Positions 26,635-36,052 are shown, counted from the stretch's first letter. The stretch is DNA of 64,000 nt from 1-14-2-50-31-20 sp965370315 (GCA_965370315.1 CBDUTO010000003.1:1-64000); one strand, 5' to 3'. Numbers and translations are program-made. The notes: generated by a model not told the origin, from the letters alone.

Positions 26635-28764
26635 TTAAATTCCTATTATTAAACTAGCATAAATAGAACGGCCACTACGTCCTGGAATAGTGTTGATGTT
26701 TCTTCTGATATATTCAGGATAGTATATTTTCTCATTGAGCAGGTTTTTAGCATACATTTCTATTGTTATATCAGGATTATTCTCTGGGCTAAGGCCCATA
26801 AATTTTCTAATATTCAGGCTTATGTTAGCAGTAAGAAAATTATAAGATTTAGCATGTGGATTTGCATTAGGATATTTAGCACCAATATCATCTCCTTCAC
26901 CATAATATGAGTTAAAAATTCCGAGTAGGAATCCTTTTGAAGGGTATTCATAAACAATTCCTGTTTTAAACATACTATTAGGCATTCCCATTGTTTGCTC
27001 AGAGCTTCCATCCCCAACCCAAAATTTACTGTAGGATAAGGAAAGACTTAAGTTTCTGAATAAATTGAATTTACCTTCGAGTTCAACGCCTTGTGTTTTC
27101 AATGAGCCTTTGTTGATGTATGTCGGAACTGCAAGTTTTTTTCCAACTTCGCCAACTGTAGCGTATACCAGACTATCGGAAGGCAAAGAACGAACTATTA
27201 AATTTTTTTCTTGATTTTGAAAAATAGTAGCCGTTAACAGAAATTTTTTATGTTTATAACTTATCTGAATTTCAGAAGTTTGAATTTTCTCTGGTTCTAA
27301 TTCTGACCCTCCACCCGAAAGTGACGGCGGTGTATAAGAATTTATTATTTCAGAAATATTATACCGCTCTAATAAAGAGGGTGAGCGAAATGCTTGTCCA
27401 TAAATAAGTTTTAAATAAAGTTTATTTTGCCAATGCATTACAACATTTACTCTTGGCACAAAACTCCATACAGGTGAAGCTGTTTTGTTAGCTTGTCCGC
27501 CAAGATCAATATGAATAAAGTTATAGGGTTCAAAACTGAATTGAAAATAAGCACTATACCAGTTCTCTGATTTTCCATCAGTTATCATAAATGGAGTCGT
27601 GTTAGTTTGTGTGTCAAAATCTGTAAATCTACTCCCATCTGTTGTTTTGCTGTAAGAAGTATTATCCAGAAAGAAACGATTAAATACAGTACCGCCGATC
27701 ATGCGTATTTTTTCTGAAAATTTTAGAGCTAAAGAAGCTTCAAATAAAAATCCATGTCCATCTTGGGTGCTGAGAATAGGGTTAAATAATGAATAAGAGG
27801 GTTGATCCCGTAAGGTTTTATTAAAATCTGCGTGAATGTTTAATGCCCATTTATTATTCCATTTTTTATCATAAGCTAGACTTGCAAAATACTGAGAAAG
27901 ATCAATTCTATTACCAAGTGGATTACCCCATCTTGCACCACCACTCATATATTCAAAATTTGACTGAAGCCCTAAAAAATGTGCTTTAAATCCTTTGTAT
28001 TTTGCTTCAAGCAATAGCGATTTGTCAGTATGATCCATTTGCATTGTTCTTGGTGGATTTACAACTGTTTCAACATCATCAATAAACTCCATGTCATTTT
28101 CACCTCTTGCTGTAAAATCCCAACCATTGGTCTTATTCCAAACCACATTAGCTTTCAGACTTATTTTGTTTATTTTTTTTGATATCATTAAAGATGTTTG
28201 CCATGAATCAAAGCTACCATAGCGTATTCTCGTAGAAGCCTCCAATTTTTCAGTTGCATCTTTGGTGATTATATGAATCACTGCGGTATAAGCATTTGAA
28301 CCATAAAGTACAGAACCTGTACCTCTGATAATTTCAATTTTCTTGATGCTTTCAAGAGGAAAAATTTTGTAAATAAGACTGTTCGCACCATTGTTTACGC
28401 TTTCACGCAAAGGACTACCATTCAGTAAAATCAGTAGATGAGTATTGTAATGCGGTGTTACAGTTCCTCTTACTGCAAGTATACCATCAGGGAAAACAAT
28501 TGTGCTTAATCCGTACATACTGGTAACTCTGTCCAGCACTTCCAGAAGATTTAATGCTCCGTAAGATTTAATTTCTTTTGCCGTAATAATATTCATACTG
28601 GCTGGAGCCATAAAAAATTGTTCTTCACTTTTTGAAGGAGTTGTAACTTTAATATTCCAGAGTGAGTCTAATGGAATAGAATAGATGTCCGTTATTTCTT
28701 GCGCCTTAACAATTTGAAGGATAGAGAAAACGCAAGTAACCAGAATGGTTATTCTAGTTCTCAT
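26635..28764 (-). CDS. TonB-dependent receptor (module 2)
   Basis: A complete outer-membrane receptor of 709 residues. Signal peptide at about 1-21 (ending IVKAQ), plug at about 50-170 with AVRGTVTPHYN, LNGSPLRESVNNG and IEIIRGTGSVLYGSNAYTAV, then a beta barrel to the C-terminus (RSIYASLIIGI). A YNISEIINSYTPPSLSGGGS loop follows the SPSLLER strand typical of TonB receptors. It is placed directly before the YfiR-fused kinase (85 bases), which parallels the receptor-YfiR-kinase order of 33859-29004. Ligand-gated signalling to the kinase through the periplasmic YfiR domain is therefore the likely role. The start overlaps the end of a truncated protein-kinase reading frame by 11 bases, and that fragment supplies its ribosome site (AAAGGA). 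Confidence 0.93.
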   Translation of the reverse strand: MRTRITILVTCVFSILQIVKAQEITDIYSIPLDSLWNIKVTTPSKSEEQFFMAPASMNIITAKEIKSYGALNLLEVLDRVTSMYGLSTIVFPDGILAVRGTVTPHYNTHLLILLNGSPLRESVNNGANSLIYKIFPLESIKKIEIIRGTGSVLYGSNAYTAVIHIITKDATEKLEASTRIRYGSFDSWQTSLMISKKINKISLKANVVWNKTNGWDFTARGENDMEFIDDVETVVNPPRTMQMDHTDKSLLLEAKYKGFKAHFLGLQSNFEYMSGGARWGNPLGNRIDLSQYFASLAYDKKWNNKWALNIHADFNKTLRDQPSYSLFNPILSTQDGHGFLFEASLALKFSEKIRMIGGTVFNRFFLDNTSYSKTTDGSRFTDFDTQTNTTPFMITDGKSENWYSAYFQFSFEPYNFIHIDLGGQANKTASPVWSFVPRVNVVMHWQNKLYLKLIYGQAFRSPSLLERYNISEIINSYTPPSLSGGGSELEPEKIQTSEIQISYKHKKFLLTATIFQNQEKNLIVRSLPSDSLVYATVGEVGKKLAVPTYINKGSLKTQGVELEGKFNLFRNLSLSLSYSKFWVGDGSSEQTMGMPNSMFKTGIVYEYPSKGFLLGIFNSYYGEGDDIGAKYPNANPHAKSYNFLTANISLNIRKFMGLSPENNPDITIEMYAKNLLNEKIYYPEYIRRNINTIPGRSGRSIYASLIIGI

Positions 28765-28966
28765 GATTAATTCCTTTTAATGTGTTGTGCTTTATTTCAT
28801 ATTCGTGTTGGAAGCTACAAAGTTCTTCCGGTGTAGGATTGTCCGCTTGAAATACTTTGAGAATTACCGAAGTATTATCATGTTTTTGTACTCCCCTATA
28901 TACCAGCGAACTTGAACTTTCACATAAGGTTACAGTTATTATATAATTTCGAATTCTCTTTTCCAT
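28754..28966 (-). pseudogene. N-terminal fragment of a Ser/Thr protein kinase (multisensor kinase type)
   Basis: Seventy residues from the ATG at 28964-28966: MEKRIRNYIITVTLCESSSS, then a LVYRG segment, the VAIK-like VILKVFQ lysine, and NPTPEELCSFQHEYEI. This is the start of the Ser/Thr kinase domain found at the head of very large multisensor signal kinases (Ser/Thr kinase, AAA ATPase, GAF, histidine kinase). The reading frame stops at TAG 28754-28756, 11 bases inside the TonB receptor gene, and lacks the catalytic loop, so it cannot be a kinase. Its leader and ATG context match those of the Rcp1-like gene at 23089, showing that this end belongs to the local duplication. It may survive only as a translated leader for the receptor. 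Confidence 0.75.
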
Positions 28967-29003
28967 GATTTTTTTCCTTTTATATATTTCCTCTTTTAGC
29001 TTA

Positions 29004-30134
29004 TTAGAGTTCAGTAAATGAACGATTGTGTAGTTCAATATGAAAAACAGAGCCTTTATTTTCTTCTGACTCGGTCCATACTTTCCCTTTGTGTTTTTCG
29101 GCTATTCGTTTCACCAGGCTAAGGCCAATACCTTCGCCGGTTTTGACTGAGCGTGGGTCGATGCGGTAAAAGACATCCCAAATTTTATCCAGATGCTTTT
29201 GTGCAATTCCTTTGCCTGTATCCCTAATGGTGTATACAACTCTATTGTATGTATTTTTTGCGTTCACCGTAATTTCCAGTGCTCGTTCCGAATCAGAATA
29301 TTTCAATGCATTGCTAATTATATTTGCAAAAAGCTGATCCAATAATGCGGCATCACCATAACATCCGGGTAGTGGATTAATATGAATTTCGCATTGGGCT
29401 TCTTTAATCTGAAAATCGAACCTTTGAATTATATTTGCAAACAGCGCGTTCATGTCAATTTTCTGAATGTTTATTTCTACTCTGCCTGTGCGCGATAGCT
29501 GAAGGAGACCATTGATAAGGGAATCCATTTTTTCGATATTGCTATGGACAAAACTGAGTGTTTTGGGAATATCTTCATCTGTAATATTGCCAAGTTGATG
29601 AAGTATTTCCGGTTCAAGCGTTTTATCGGCGAAAAGGTTTTTTATTGAATCGGCTTGTTTTTTCAACTGCTGGCTAAAACCCTGTATGTTCACCAAAGGC
29701 GTTCTAAGGTCGTGAGAGGTAACATAAAGGTAATTTTCCATCTCCTTATTTTTTGCCATAATTATTTCCTGTATCTGCATCATGTCGCTAATATCGGTGG
29801 TAATGGTGGCAAATTTTCCGGCTTGGGGCGAAACAACCGATATCAGTAAATGTTTATCCAAAGGAGGAAAAAAGTCAGTAAACTCATAGGGATCTCCTCC
29901 CAGTGCAACCTTGGCAAACTCCTCCATGTAAGGTGGCGGATCGGTTTGATACACTTTGCTTGCTAATTTACCAATTGCATCTTCTTTGCTGATTCCTGTA
30001 AGTTCGGTAAATACTTTATTGCAATCGATAATTCGGTAATCGATAGCTTCACCAGCAGCGTTTTGAACCAGCTCGTTCATCACCACCATTTCGGTCAGAG
30101 AATTGAATAAGGCATTTAATTTTTCTTCGCTTTC
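29004..30134 (-). repeat. Duplicated kinase segment, copy 2
   Basis: Close copy of 23112-24241 in the same orientation, 5.9 kb away. Copy 2 runs from the middle of the kinase to its stop and on into the next leader, where both copies end near an ATGGAAAA start. Upstream of the copies the two kinases are unrelated, so a kinase end has been joined to two different sensors. Confidence 0.9.
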
Positions 30135-30866
30135 TTTTAAGGCCTCTTCTGCTTTATCTCTCTGGTTTTCTCTGGTTTTTATTTGCTCAAGCATATTATT
30201 AAAACTGTTGTATAAAACACCTATCTCATCAGTACTTCTACTTTCCAGACGTATTGTATAATCATCCTCCAAAGAAATTTTCTTTGCCGTGTCGGCCAGT
30301 GCAAGAATGGGCTGTGAGATTATTCGCTCTAATCTAAATGCAATAAAAAAAGCTATTAGTATCAATACAATTCCAATAAAGCCCTTTGAGATAATATTCG
30401 ATCTTAAATCTTTATATAATTCAGCAGTGGATACTCTTAAATATATAGTACCTCTTATTTCTTCATTAAATTTGATTTTTCTAAAAATATGCAACCAATC
30501 ATCTTCAAAAAAACTACTAATATCACCAATTGGTAATTCAGGAATATTGATTAATTCTGTTCGATTATAGGAGGCAAAAACATGACCCTCCAAATCAAAG
30601 ACATATCCATTATAAATAGTTGGAATTGTTTCCAGTTTTGATAAATTAACATTTGCCTCATCATTATATCCAAAATCAAGAGGAGTGATACAATACTCGC
30701 TTACTAATTTTGCATTCAGCAATGATTCACTAATCAGTTTATCTTTAGATGCTTCATGAGTTTTAATCAAATCTATCGTAAACCCAATACTTAACGACAG
30801 AATAGTTACCGATAAGATGATAAAAATTAGTTTGTTTTTTATGGAAAGACTTTGAATTATTTTCAA
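29004..30866 (-). CDS. Membrane PAS histidine kinase with periplasmic sensor and HAMP (module 1)
   Basis: A kinase of 620 residues. Membrane helices at about 11-31 and 162-180 flank a periplasmic sensor of about 130 residues (CHASE8-like: VSEYCITPLDFGYNDEANVN, IRGTIYLRVSTAELY). HAMP at about 181-235, PAS at about 245-360, HisKA with YVTSHDLRTPLVN, HATPase_c with SNALKYSDS, DTGKGIA and GEGIGLSLVKR. It overlaps the YfiR gene by 4 bases (ATGA), so the two are coupled and YfiR is its probable periplasmic regulator. The same arrangement appears as a fusion in 23112-26549, whose last about 375 residues are nearly identical. No receiver gene follows directly. Confidence 0.94.
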   Translation of the reverse strand: MKIIQSLSIKNKLIFIILSVTILSLSIGFTIDLIKTHEASKDKLISESLLNAKLVSEYCITPLDFGYNDEANVNLSKLETIPTIYNGYVFDLEGHVFASYNRTELINIPELPIGDISSFFEDDWLHIFRKIKFNEEIRGTIYLRVSTAELYKDLRSNIISKGFIGIVLILIAFFIAFRLERIISQPILALADTAKKISLEDDYTIRLESRSTDEIGVLYNSFNNMLEQIKTRENQRDKAEEALKESEEKLNALFNSLTEMVVMNELVQNAAGEAIDYRIIDCNKVFTELTGISKEDAIGKLASKVYQTDPPPYMEEFAKVALGGDPYEFTDFFPPLDKHLLISVVSPQAGKFATITTDISDMMQIQEIIMAKNKEMENYLYVTSHDLRTPLVNIQGFSQQLKKQADSIKNLFADKTLEPEILHQLGNITDEDIPKTLSFVHSNIEKMDSLINGLLQLSRTGRVEINIQKIDMNALFANIIQRFDFQIKEAQCEIHINPLPGCYGDAALLDQLFANIISNALKYSDSERALEITVNAKNTYNRVVYTIRDTGKGIAQKHLDKIWDVFYRIDPRSVKTGEGIGLSLVKRIAEKHKGKVWTESEENKGSVFHIELHNRSFTEL

Positions 30867-31483
30867 TGTGTTTCTCCTTTCCGATAACCTACTATTTTAG
30901 CAATATTTCTCAAACGATAATCAACATTAAATCCTTCATTAGTAATTGATGATTCATTTAATTCAAATCGAATTTTGTTTTTAAGTATGTAAAAGTTGAT
31001 GTGAACACCATTTTCTCCAAAATTTTTGGTGTCTCCTAAAGTGAGTACTGATTTTCCATGTGTATTGGATAGTATATCGGCAAGTCTATTTTTTTCGGCA
31101 CTTGAGATAAACAAAATATGACATTGACCAATCTGATTGGGTTCTGTATAGTAACGGATTTCTACATTCTTATTTTTAATTTTATTTTTTTCTTTTTGAT
31201 ATGTATCTTCAAGAAGAGTTCCAAATGGATTTTCACCAATAACACCAATAACGAAAGGTTCTGATTTATCGTTAATTTCAGACTGCTCAGGCCATTCAAT
31301 ATATTCAGAGATCTTTAAAAGCAAAAATACCTTCACATCATATTCGCTTGTCTGACCATACATACTAATTGGCAATAAATAAATACTCATAAAGAGGAGC
31401 AAAACAATTGCCCACTTACAACGAATCAAAATCGATGTTTCTTTAAAGTGATTAATTTGCATTTTATCTACCATAGTTAACAC
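30863..31483 (-). CDS. YfiR-family periplasmic protein
   Basis: A 206-residue protein with a long N-terminus, a hydrophobic signal segment at about 24-42 (VLLLFMSIYLLPISMYG) and a YfiR domain at about 48-200. Visible family motifs are KVFLLLKISEYIEWP, FVIGVIGENPFGTLLEDTY, VEIRYYTEPNQIGQCHILFI, KSVLTLGDTKNFGENGVHIN and KIRFELNESS. In Pseudomonas YfiR is a periplasmic repressor of a cyclase; in this context the partner is the kinase encoded next, whose start overlaps this stop by 4 bases. Only one cysteine remains in the mature chain, so the disulfide control known for Pseudomonas YfiR is not conserved. The first start is a GTG; ATG codons 3 and 7 codons later are also possible. The TonB receptor lies 15 bases upstream. 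Confidence 0.9.
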   Translation of the reverse strand: MLTMVDKMQINHFKETSILIRCKWAIVLLLFMSIYLLPISMYGQTSEYDVKVFLLLKISEYIEWPEQSEINDKSEPFVIGVIGENPFGTLLEDTYQKEKNKIKNKNVEIRYYTEPNQIGQCHILFISSAEKNRLADILSNTHGKSVLTLGDTKNFGENGVHINFYILKNKIRFELNESSITNEGFNVDYRLRNIAKIVGYRKGETH

Positions 31484-31498
31484 TCATTTATAGCATAA

Positions 31499-33859
31499 TT
31501 AAAAATTAATTTTAAATTTCATTCCAATAACAATAGGCTCTTTTACAAATCCGCTCTGTCTGGGATATTGGCGGAGATTCCCCGGTTCCCAATATTGTAT
31601 AACATAACGCACATTATTTACGCTTATAATATTCATTGCAAATAATGATAACTCCATATTGAATGATTCAGAATCCACTTTCCAATTAACTGAAATATTT
31701 GACGTAAATGAATTTTCTCCATATCCGTGATCGTGTAAAGCATTGTATATCGCATTCATTTCATCTTTCGATTCCTGAGCTCCATAATTATCATGAACAT
31801 CTTTAAAATTCATTAATAGATCTTCTTGTTGATAATCAAGACTCATTCTACAATCGAGATGAAGATTTAGATTATAGGGTAATTTTTGATTATAATAAAA
31901 TTTGATAGAATGTACCGGCAGATTGTTAATTCTATTTTGTCCATAATCAGAAATATATATTTTATCAATATTTTCTGATCCTGTAGCAAGATTCACATCG
32001 ACATATGCTTCTAGTTCAACTTCAGGTGTCCAGTTCAATTGATTGATAAATGAATAGCTTCCACTAAAATTGAAATTAGTATTTGTGTATTTAATTTCAG
32101 CATCGAATCCTGCTAATTTAAAAGTACCAACTAATCCGGATTGATTTGTTGGAAGCCATGCAATCTGATCTATTGTATTATAATATCCAGAAAAATTAAA
32201 ATTTAGATTTTTATTTTGCATTCTTCCATAAATAACTTCAAATCCCCTTAAAATCTCAGGGTCAGAAGAAGTTCCTGAAATGATATACTCTGAATACAAG
32301 TCACGAAATGTAGGAAGTCTTACAGATTGTTGATAAATGACTTTAATTACATTTTTCTTGTTTAATTTATAGATCCAAGCTAAGCGGGGAGAAATTGCCC
32401 ATTTTGAATATTTGTGTTTATCTGCTCGCCCAGAAATTAAGATTGTATTTTTGTCCGTAACATCAATATTTGCTTCAAAAAACCCTGACACAAAATTTGT
32501 CCTTAGTTGATCTTCAATCAGGCTGCAAAAATTACTTCCATATTGTTGATAAAATCCAGATGTAGTATCATAAACAGCAAATCTTATTGGAGCCTGGAAC
32601 CCCAGAATAAAAGAATTGTCATCCATTCCCCACTCTGGACCATAACTTTTATATACATATTCTCCACCTACTGCAAATCTATACTTTTCATTAAGATCAA
32701 AATTAAGCTGACTTTTTACAAACAAATCACTTTCGGAAAATGAGTTGTTTCGTTGAGTAATATGATCAGATGGTTTATTAGTGCCCTGATAAAATGAAAT
32801 ATCCCTATGACTCTGTGACGAATATCCAAGTGAAGATTTGAGAGTTACAAATTGAGAGAAATGATGCTTGTTTTCAAAAACAGCAGTGAACTGTTTGTAT
32901 AATAAGCCTGGAAAATCAGACCCATCGGCCGTTTCACTCTTTTGCTGTTGCTTAGTAAAATTAGATGATGTATATCTTGTCCAGAGACGAAATTCATTAA
33001 AAAACTCAACATCTAGTTGAAGTTTAATTTCAGGTTTATCCCAATAATTTTCATAGAAGTTAGGAGCAGGAGTGCCGAGTCCCTTATTTCCCCATTCCGG
33101 AGACATAAAACCATAGCCATAACCATGTGCCCTGTCAACATAGAAAAATTTTGGATTTTTTTGCCCTTTTGATAATGTGTAACTTCCTCGGATGAAAGCC
33201 TTAACATTCTCTGTATTATATCCATAGCTTGCACTTCCAATTCCATATCTATATCCCAAATTCCACTCCGTTGAGATAGTAAGCCCTTCAGAAGAGACGG
33301 CATTTTTTGTTTTAATATTTATGACACCTCCAATTGCACCGGGACCATATGTTACCGATCCAGGACCACGGATTATTTCAATTGTTTCAATATCACCTAA
33401 ATCTTTATTCAGCATTTCTGTTAATGGCTGCCCCATATATGCATCATTCATTCTTACACCATTTACAATAAGCATGTATGAAGAATTCATATCTCCAGAT
33501 ACTCCTCTAATGCCTATTCTTGGACCCAGCCAATGATTTACAAAAGTTGCAGAGGGCACATAAATTTCAATTAGATCAAACAGGTTTCTCGCCGAACTTA
33601 CTGCAATATCTTCTTTTGTGATTACTGTAAATGAGACAGGGATATCAGAACGCTTCATTTCTGTAATAGTACCTGTAAAAACTTTAACTTCCATTAATTC
33701 TTCGAGAGACATATTAAAAAGTTTATTGTATTTTTTCTCCTTTGTATCTTGAGCAATTATATGAATTGATTGTAACAAAAGAAAAACAACAAACAATAAA
33801 ACAGGCATTCTTTCCAATACAGACAAAAGCAATTTTGATTTGTTTTGATTATTATTCAT
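31499..33859 (-). CDS. TonB-dependent receptor (module 1)
   Basis: A complete receptor of 786 residues. Signal peptide ends near IHIIAQ (about 37). An N-terminal motif MSLEELMEVKVFTGT and a plug follow with SFTVITKEDI, IGIRGVSGDMNSSYML, VNGVRMNDAYMGQ and IEIIRGPGSVTYGPGAIGGV. A barrel follows, ending IVIGMKFKINF with the aromatic C-terminus expected for BAM-assembled proteins. It heads an apparent operon receptor-YfiR-kinase with gaps of 15 and -4 bases, so it is likely the outer-membrane input of a signalling module rather than, or as well as, a nutrient importer. The ligand is unknown: no extra N-terminal signalling or carboxypeptidase-like domain is present. Confidence 0.93.
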   Translation of the reverse strand: MNNNQNKSKLLLSVLERMPVLLFVVFLLLQSIHIIAQDTKEKKYNKLFNMSLEELMEVKVFTGTITEMKRSDIPVSFTVITKEDIAVSSARNLFDLIEIYVPSATFVNHWLGPRIGIRGVSGDMNSSYMLIVNGVRMNDAYMGQPLTEMLNKDLGDIETIEIIRGPGSVTYGPGAIGGVINIKTKNAVSSEGLTISTEWNLGYRYGIGSASYGYNTENVKAFIRGSYTLSKGQKNPKFFYVDRAHGYGYGFMSPEWGNKGLGTPAPNFYENYWDKPEIKLQLDVEFFNEFRLWTRYTSSNFTKQQQKSETADGSDFPGLLYKQFTAVFENKHHFSQFVTLKSSLGYSSQSHRDISFYQGTNKPSDHITQRNNSFSESDLFVKSQLNFDLNEKYRFAVGGEYVYKSYGPEWGMDDNSFILGFQAPIRFAVYDTTSGFYQQYGSNFCSLIEDQLRTNFVSGFFEANIDVTDKNTILISGRADKHKYSKWAISPRLAWIYKLNKKNVIKVIYQQSVRLPTFRDLYSEYIISGTSSDPEILRGFEVIYGRMQNKNLNFNFSGYYNTIDQIAWLPTNQSGLVGTFKLAGFDAEIKYTNTNFNFSGSYSFINQLNWTPEVELEAYVDVNLATGSENIDKIYISDYGQNRINNLPVHSIKFYYNQKLPYNLNLHLDCRMSLDYQQEDLLMNFKDVHDNYGAQESKDEMNAIYNALHDHGYGENSFTSNISVNWKVDSESFNMELSLFAMNIISVNNVRYVIQYWEPGNLRQYPRQSGFVKEPIVIGMKFKINF

Positions 33860-34016
33860 TTTTTACCACCTTAAATATTTCAGGTTTTACAGAACTGAAC
33901 AAAAGGCATTTCAATTAAAACGTCAGCTTTCAAAGCTTGTATTCAGACTGCTATTACGAGAATAGATTCAGTTTTCTCATTTTTTCTGATTATGCCAAAA
34001 ATTTCTTCTACTCGAT

Positions 34017-35189
34017 CTAATTAAACTCATACTCAACTTTATTAAGTTTATACTTTTCTGGTTGTTTATAAATATCTAAGATCAAATTGCGATCAAAACT
34101 TTTTCTTACCTCTTCCCATTTGCTACTTCCAGGTACTTTGTTTAATTCTTTTAGAAATCTGAATTCTTTATAGAGCAAACTATTAATTTGCGTATCATCT
34201 TCACTTGAAATAATAGAGTACTTTGAATTATATCTGAGAATATCCTTCAGTGCCAAGTCGGCAATTTCTGCCGCAGTTAATATGCTTTTTTCTCCGCTCA
34301 ACCTTTCAATTTCTATTAAATTAAAATCAGATGCGGCAAGCAAATTAATTCTATCAGCTTTTAACCAGTTAATTGCTCTGATAACAGCAGCAAGAATATG
34401 ATTAACAACCTCATAATTTTTAGCTGCAAATTCTTTTAAAAAATATAAATATCCAGTGGATATTCTTTTAAACGTTATAAAATTTTTTGGATAGAGTTTT
34501 TGAGATGAAGCCACAATTGGTTCCCATGCAGAGAAGAGGTCAATCTCATTATTATGTAATGCATTTGCCATAGATGTAACATCAAGGGGAATTAAACTCA
34601 CATCGTTTTCTTTAATTCCTTCACCTTGCAATAAATCTAAAAGAAAATAATGTGATATCGATCCTAAAGGATACCCAATTCGCTTCCCCTCCAAATCATT
34701 TGTTAGCATCGGCTTTCTTGAAACAATAGAAACATTACCCTTCTGTAAGAGTACTGGAATTAGAATATCAAAATTTGAGGATGCGGATAATGCAGGCATA
34801 TCCCCACCAACACCGGCAACCAGTTCTTTTTGTTTCAGAAAACAATTAAGATCTGCACCTTTTAAATATGGAAAATATGCGATTCTCTTTCCTAATAGTC
34901 TCAGTTCTTGCTTTAGAATTTTATCCCGTTTTATAACTTCAAAGATAATTCCGGTAGGTAAGTATAGAGGTTGGAAACCAATATTTATTGTTGAGTCATT
35001 ATTATAAATGTATTGGGAATAAATAGGATGATTTTGTATATCCGGTTGTTGAATTAGAGAACTCACTTCCGTTTTATCATTCACTGATAAAAAAAAGACC
35101 ATTGCTGTAGTTCCAATCACAATAAGTAATAGAACAATGTTTCTAATTTTAATTTTGGGAAGAAGCAATTTATTATTGTTAAAAATCAT
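34017..35189 (-). CDS. NMT1/SsuA-type substrate-binding protein, no transporter nearby
   Basis: A 390-residue protein with an N-terminal membrane helix at about 18-36 that looks like an uncleaved anchor rather than a cleaved signal. A periplasmic binding fold of the NMT1/THI5 type follows: INIGFQPLYLPTGIIFEV, the GDMPALS region, GKRIGYPLGSISHYFLLDLL and NEIDLFSAWEPIVASS. Family members deliver nitrate, taurine, thiamine precursors or similar to ABC importers. No permease or ATPase gene is in the window, and the neighbours are CheR, PAS and kinase genes. A sensory role, presenting a ligand to one of the nearby signalling proteins, is therefore likely but unproven. AGAGGA precedes the ATG. The 157 bases downstream, before the TonB receptor start, hold no gene. 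Confidence 0.85.
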   Translation of the reverse strand: MIFNNNKLLLPKIKIRNIVLLLIVIGTTAMVFFLSVNDKTEVSSLIQQPDIQNHPIYSQYIYNNDSTINIGFQPLYLPTGIIFEVIKRDKILKQELRLLGKRIAYFPYLKGADLNCFLKQKELVAGVGGDMPALSASSNFDILIPVLLQKGNVSIVSRKPMLTNDLEGKRIGYPLGSISHYFLLDLLQGEGIKENDVSLIPLDVTSMANALHNNEIDLFSAWEPIVASSQKLYPKNFITFKRISTGYLYFLKEFAAKNYEVVNHILAAVIRAINWLKADRINLLAASDFNLIEIERLSGEKSILTAAEIADLALKDILRYNSKYSIISSEDDTQINSLLYKEFRFLKELNKVPGSSKWEEVRKSFDRNLILDIYKQPEKYKLNKVEYEFN

Positions 35190-35227
35190 GTTTCCTCTAT
35201 ATTCTCAAATTTATTTATCTAAATCAA

Positions 35228-36052
35228 TCACCTTTTCTTATAAATCTTACACTCTTTATTAGTTCTATTAAATTTATTCTTATATTTTTCAGGTAGCTCT
35301 TCTGCTTCGCCTAAAACTAGATACCCACCTGGATTTAATGCACGGTACAATTTTTTATATATAATTTCTTGAAACTCGGTATTGAAATAAATTAATAGAT
35401 TACGACAGAGAATAATATCAAAGCTGCCATATATGCTTTCAGGAGGAAAATACGATTTTGTATCGAGCATATCAAACTCTGAAAAACTGACCATCTCCTT
35501 TATTTCAGATTTCAATTGAAACACATTTACTCTTGTATTAAAATATTTTTCTAATAAGTGGTATTTTATACTCTTAATACTTTCAAAAGAATAGATACCT
35601 TCTGCTGCTGATTTTAGTGTTTTCTTATCAATATCCGTTGCAATTATTGTTGTAATTAAATTCAAGCCTTCCTTTTTAATTATTTCATTTATAAGAATCG
35701 CTATAGAATATGGTTCTTCTCCAGCAGCACAACCTGCTGACCAAACACGCAAGGGAGAATTATTTGATTTAATTTTTTCTATGATCAACTTTGGTAATAT
35801 ATAATCAGCAATAAATTCAAAATTGAATGTATTTCTAAAAAACCTGCTCACATTTATTGTAAGTACATCAATTAGCTTATCTAGCTCCAATTCGTTTTGT
35901 TCAAGATACTTGTGGTACTCATTTATATCTGAAGAAATAGTTGCAAAAATTCTTTTATCAATACGTCTATTAATCATGGCAGTGCGGTTCCCAGAAAAAT
36001 CAAGTCCACGTTTTAATTTAAGATATTGTAATATGTTAGTTGCATTAGTCAT
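35228..36052 (-). CDS. CheR-type protein glutamate methyltransferase
   Basis: Length 274 residues, usual for CheR. The N-terminal all-alpha domain (about 1-75) carries FFRN (VSRFFRNTFNFEF). The SAM-binding domain has VWSAGCAAGEEPYSIAI, ATDID, and the FDIILCRNLLIYF motif. CheR methylates glutamates of chemoreceptors using S-adenosylmethionine. No receptor (MCP), CheB, CheA or CheW gene is in the window, so this is an orphan copy among PAS sensors. In such settings CheR domains are often fused or linked to PAS kinases (CheB-CheR-PAS-kinase proteins), and this may be a split version acting on the PAS protein encoded 45 bases upstream. That is inference. No clear ribosome site is seen. Confidence 0.92.
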   Translation of the reverse strand: MTNATNILQYLKLKRGLDFSGNRTAMINRRIDKRIFATISSDINEYHKYLEQNELELDKLIDVLTINVSRFFRNTFNFEFIADYILPKLIIEKIKSNNSPLRVWSAGCAAGEEPYSIAILINEIIKKEGLNLITTIIATDIDKKTLKSAAEGIYSFESIKSIKYHLLEKYFNTRVNVFQLKSEIKEMVSFSEFDMLDTKSYFPPESIYGSFDIILCRNLLIYFNTEFQEIIYKKLYRALNPGGYLVLGEAEELPEKYKNKFNRTNKECKIYKKR

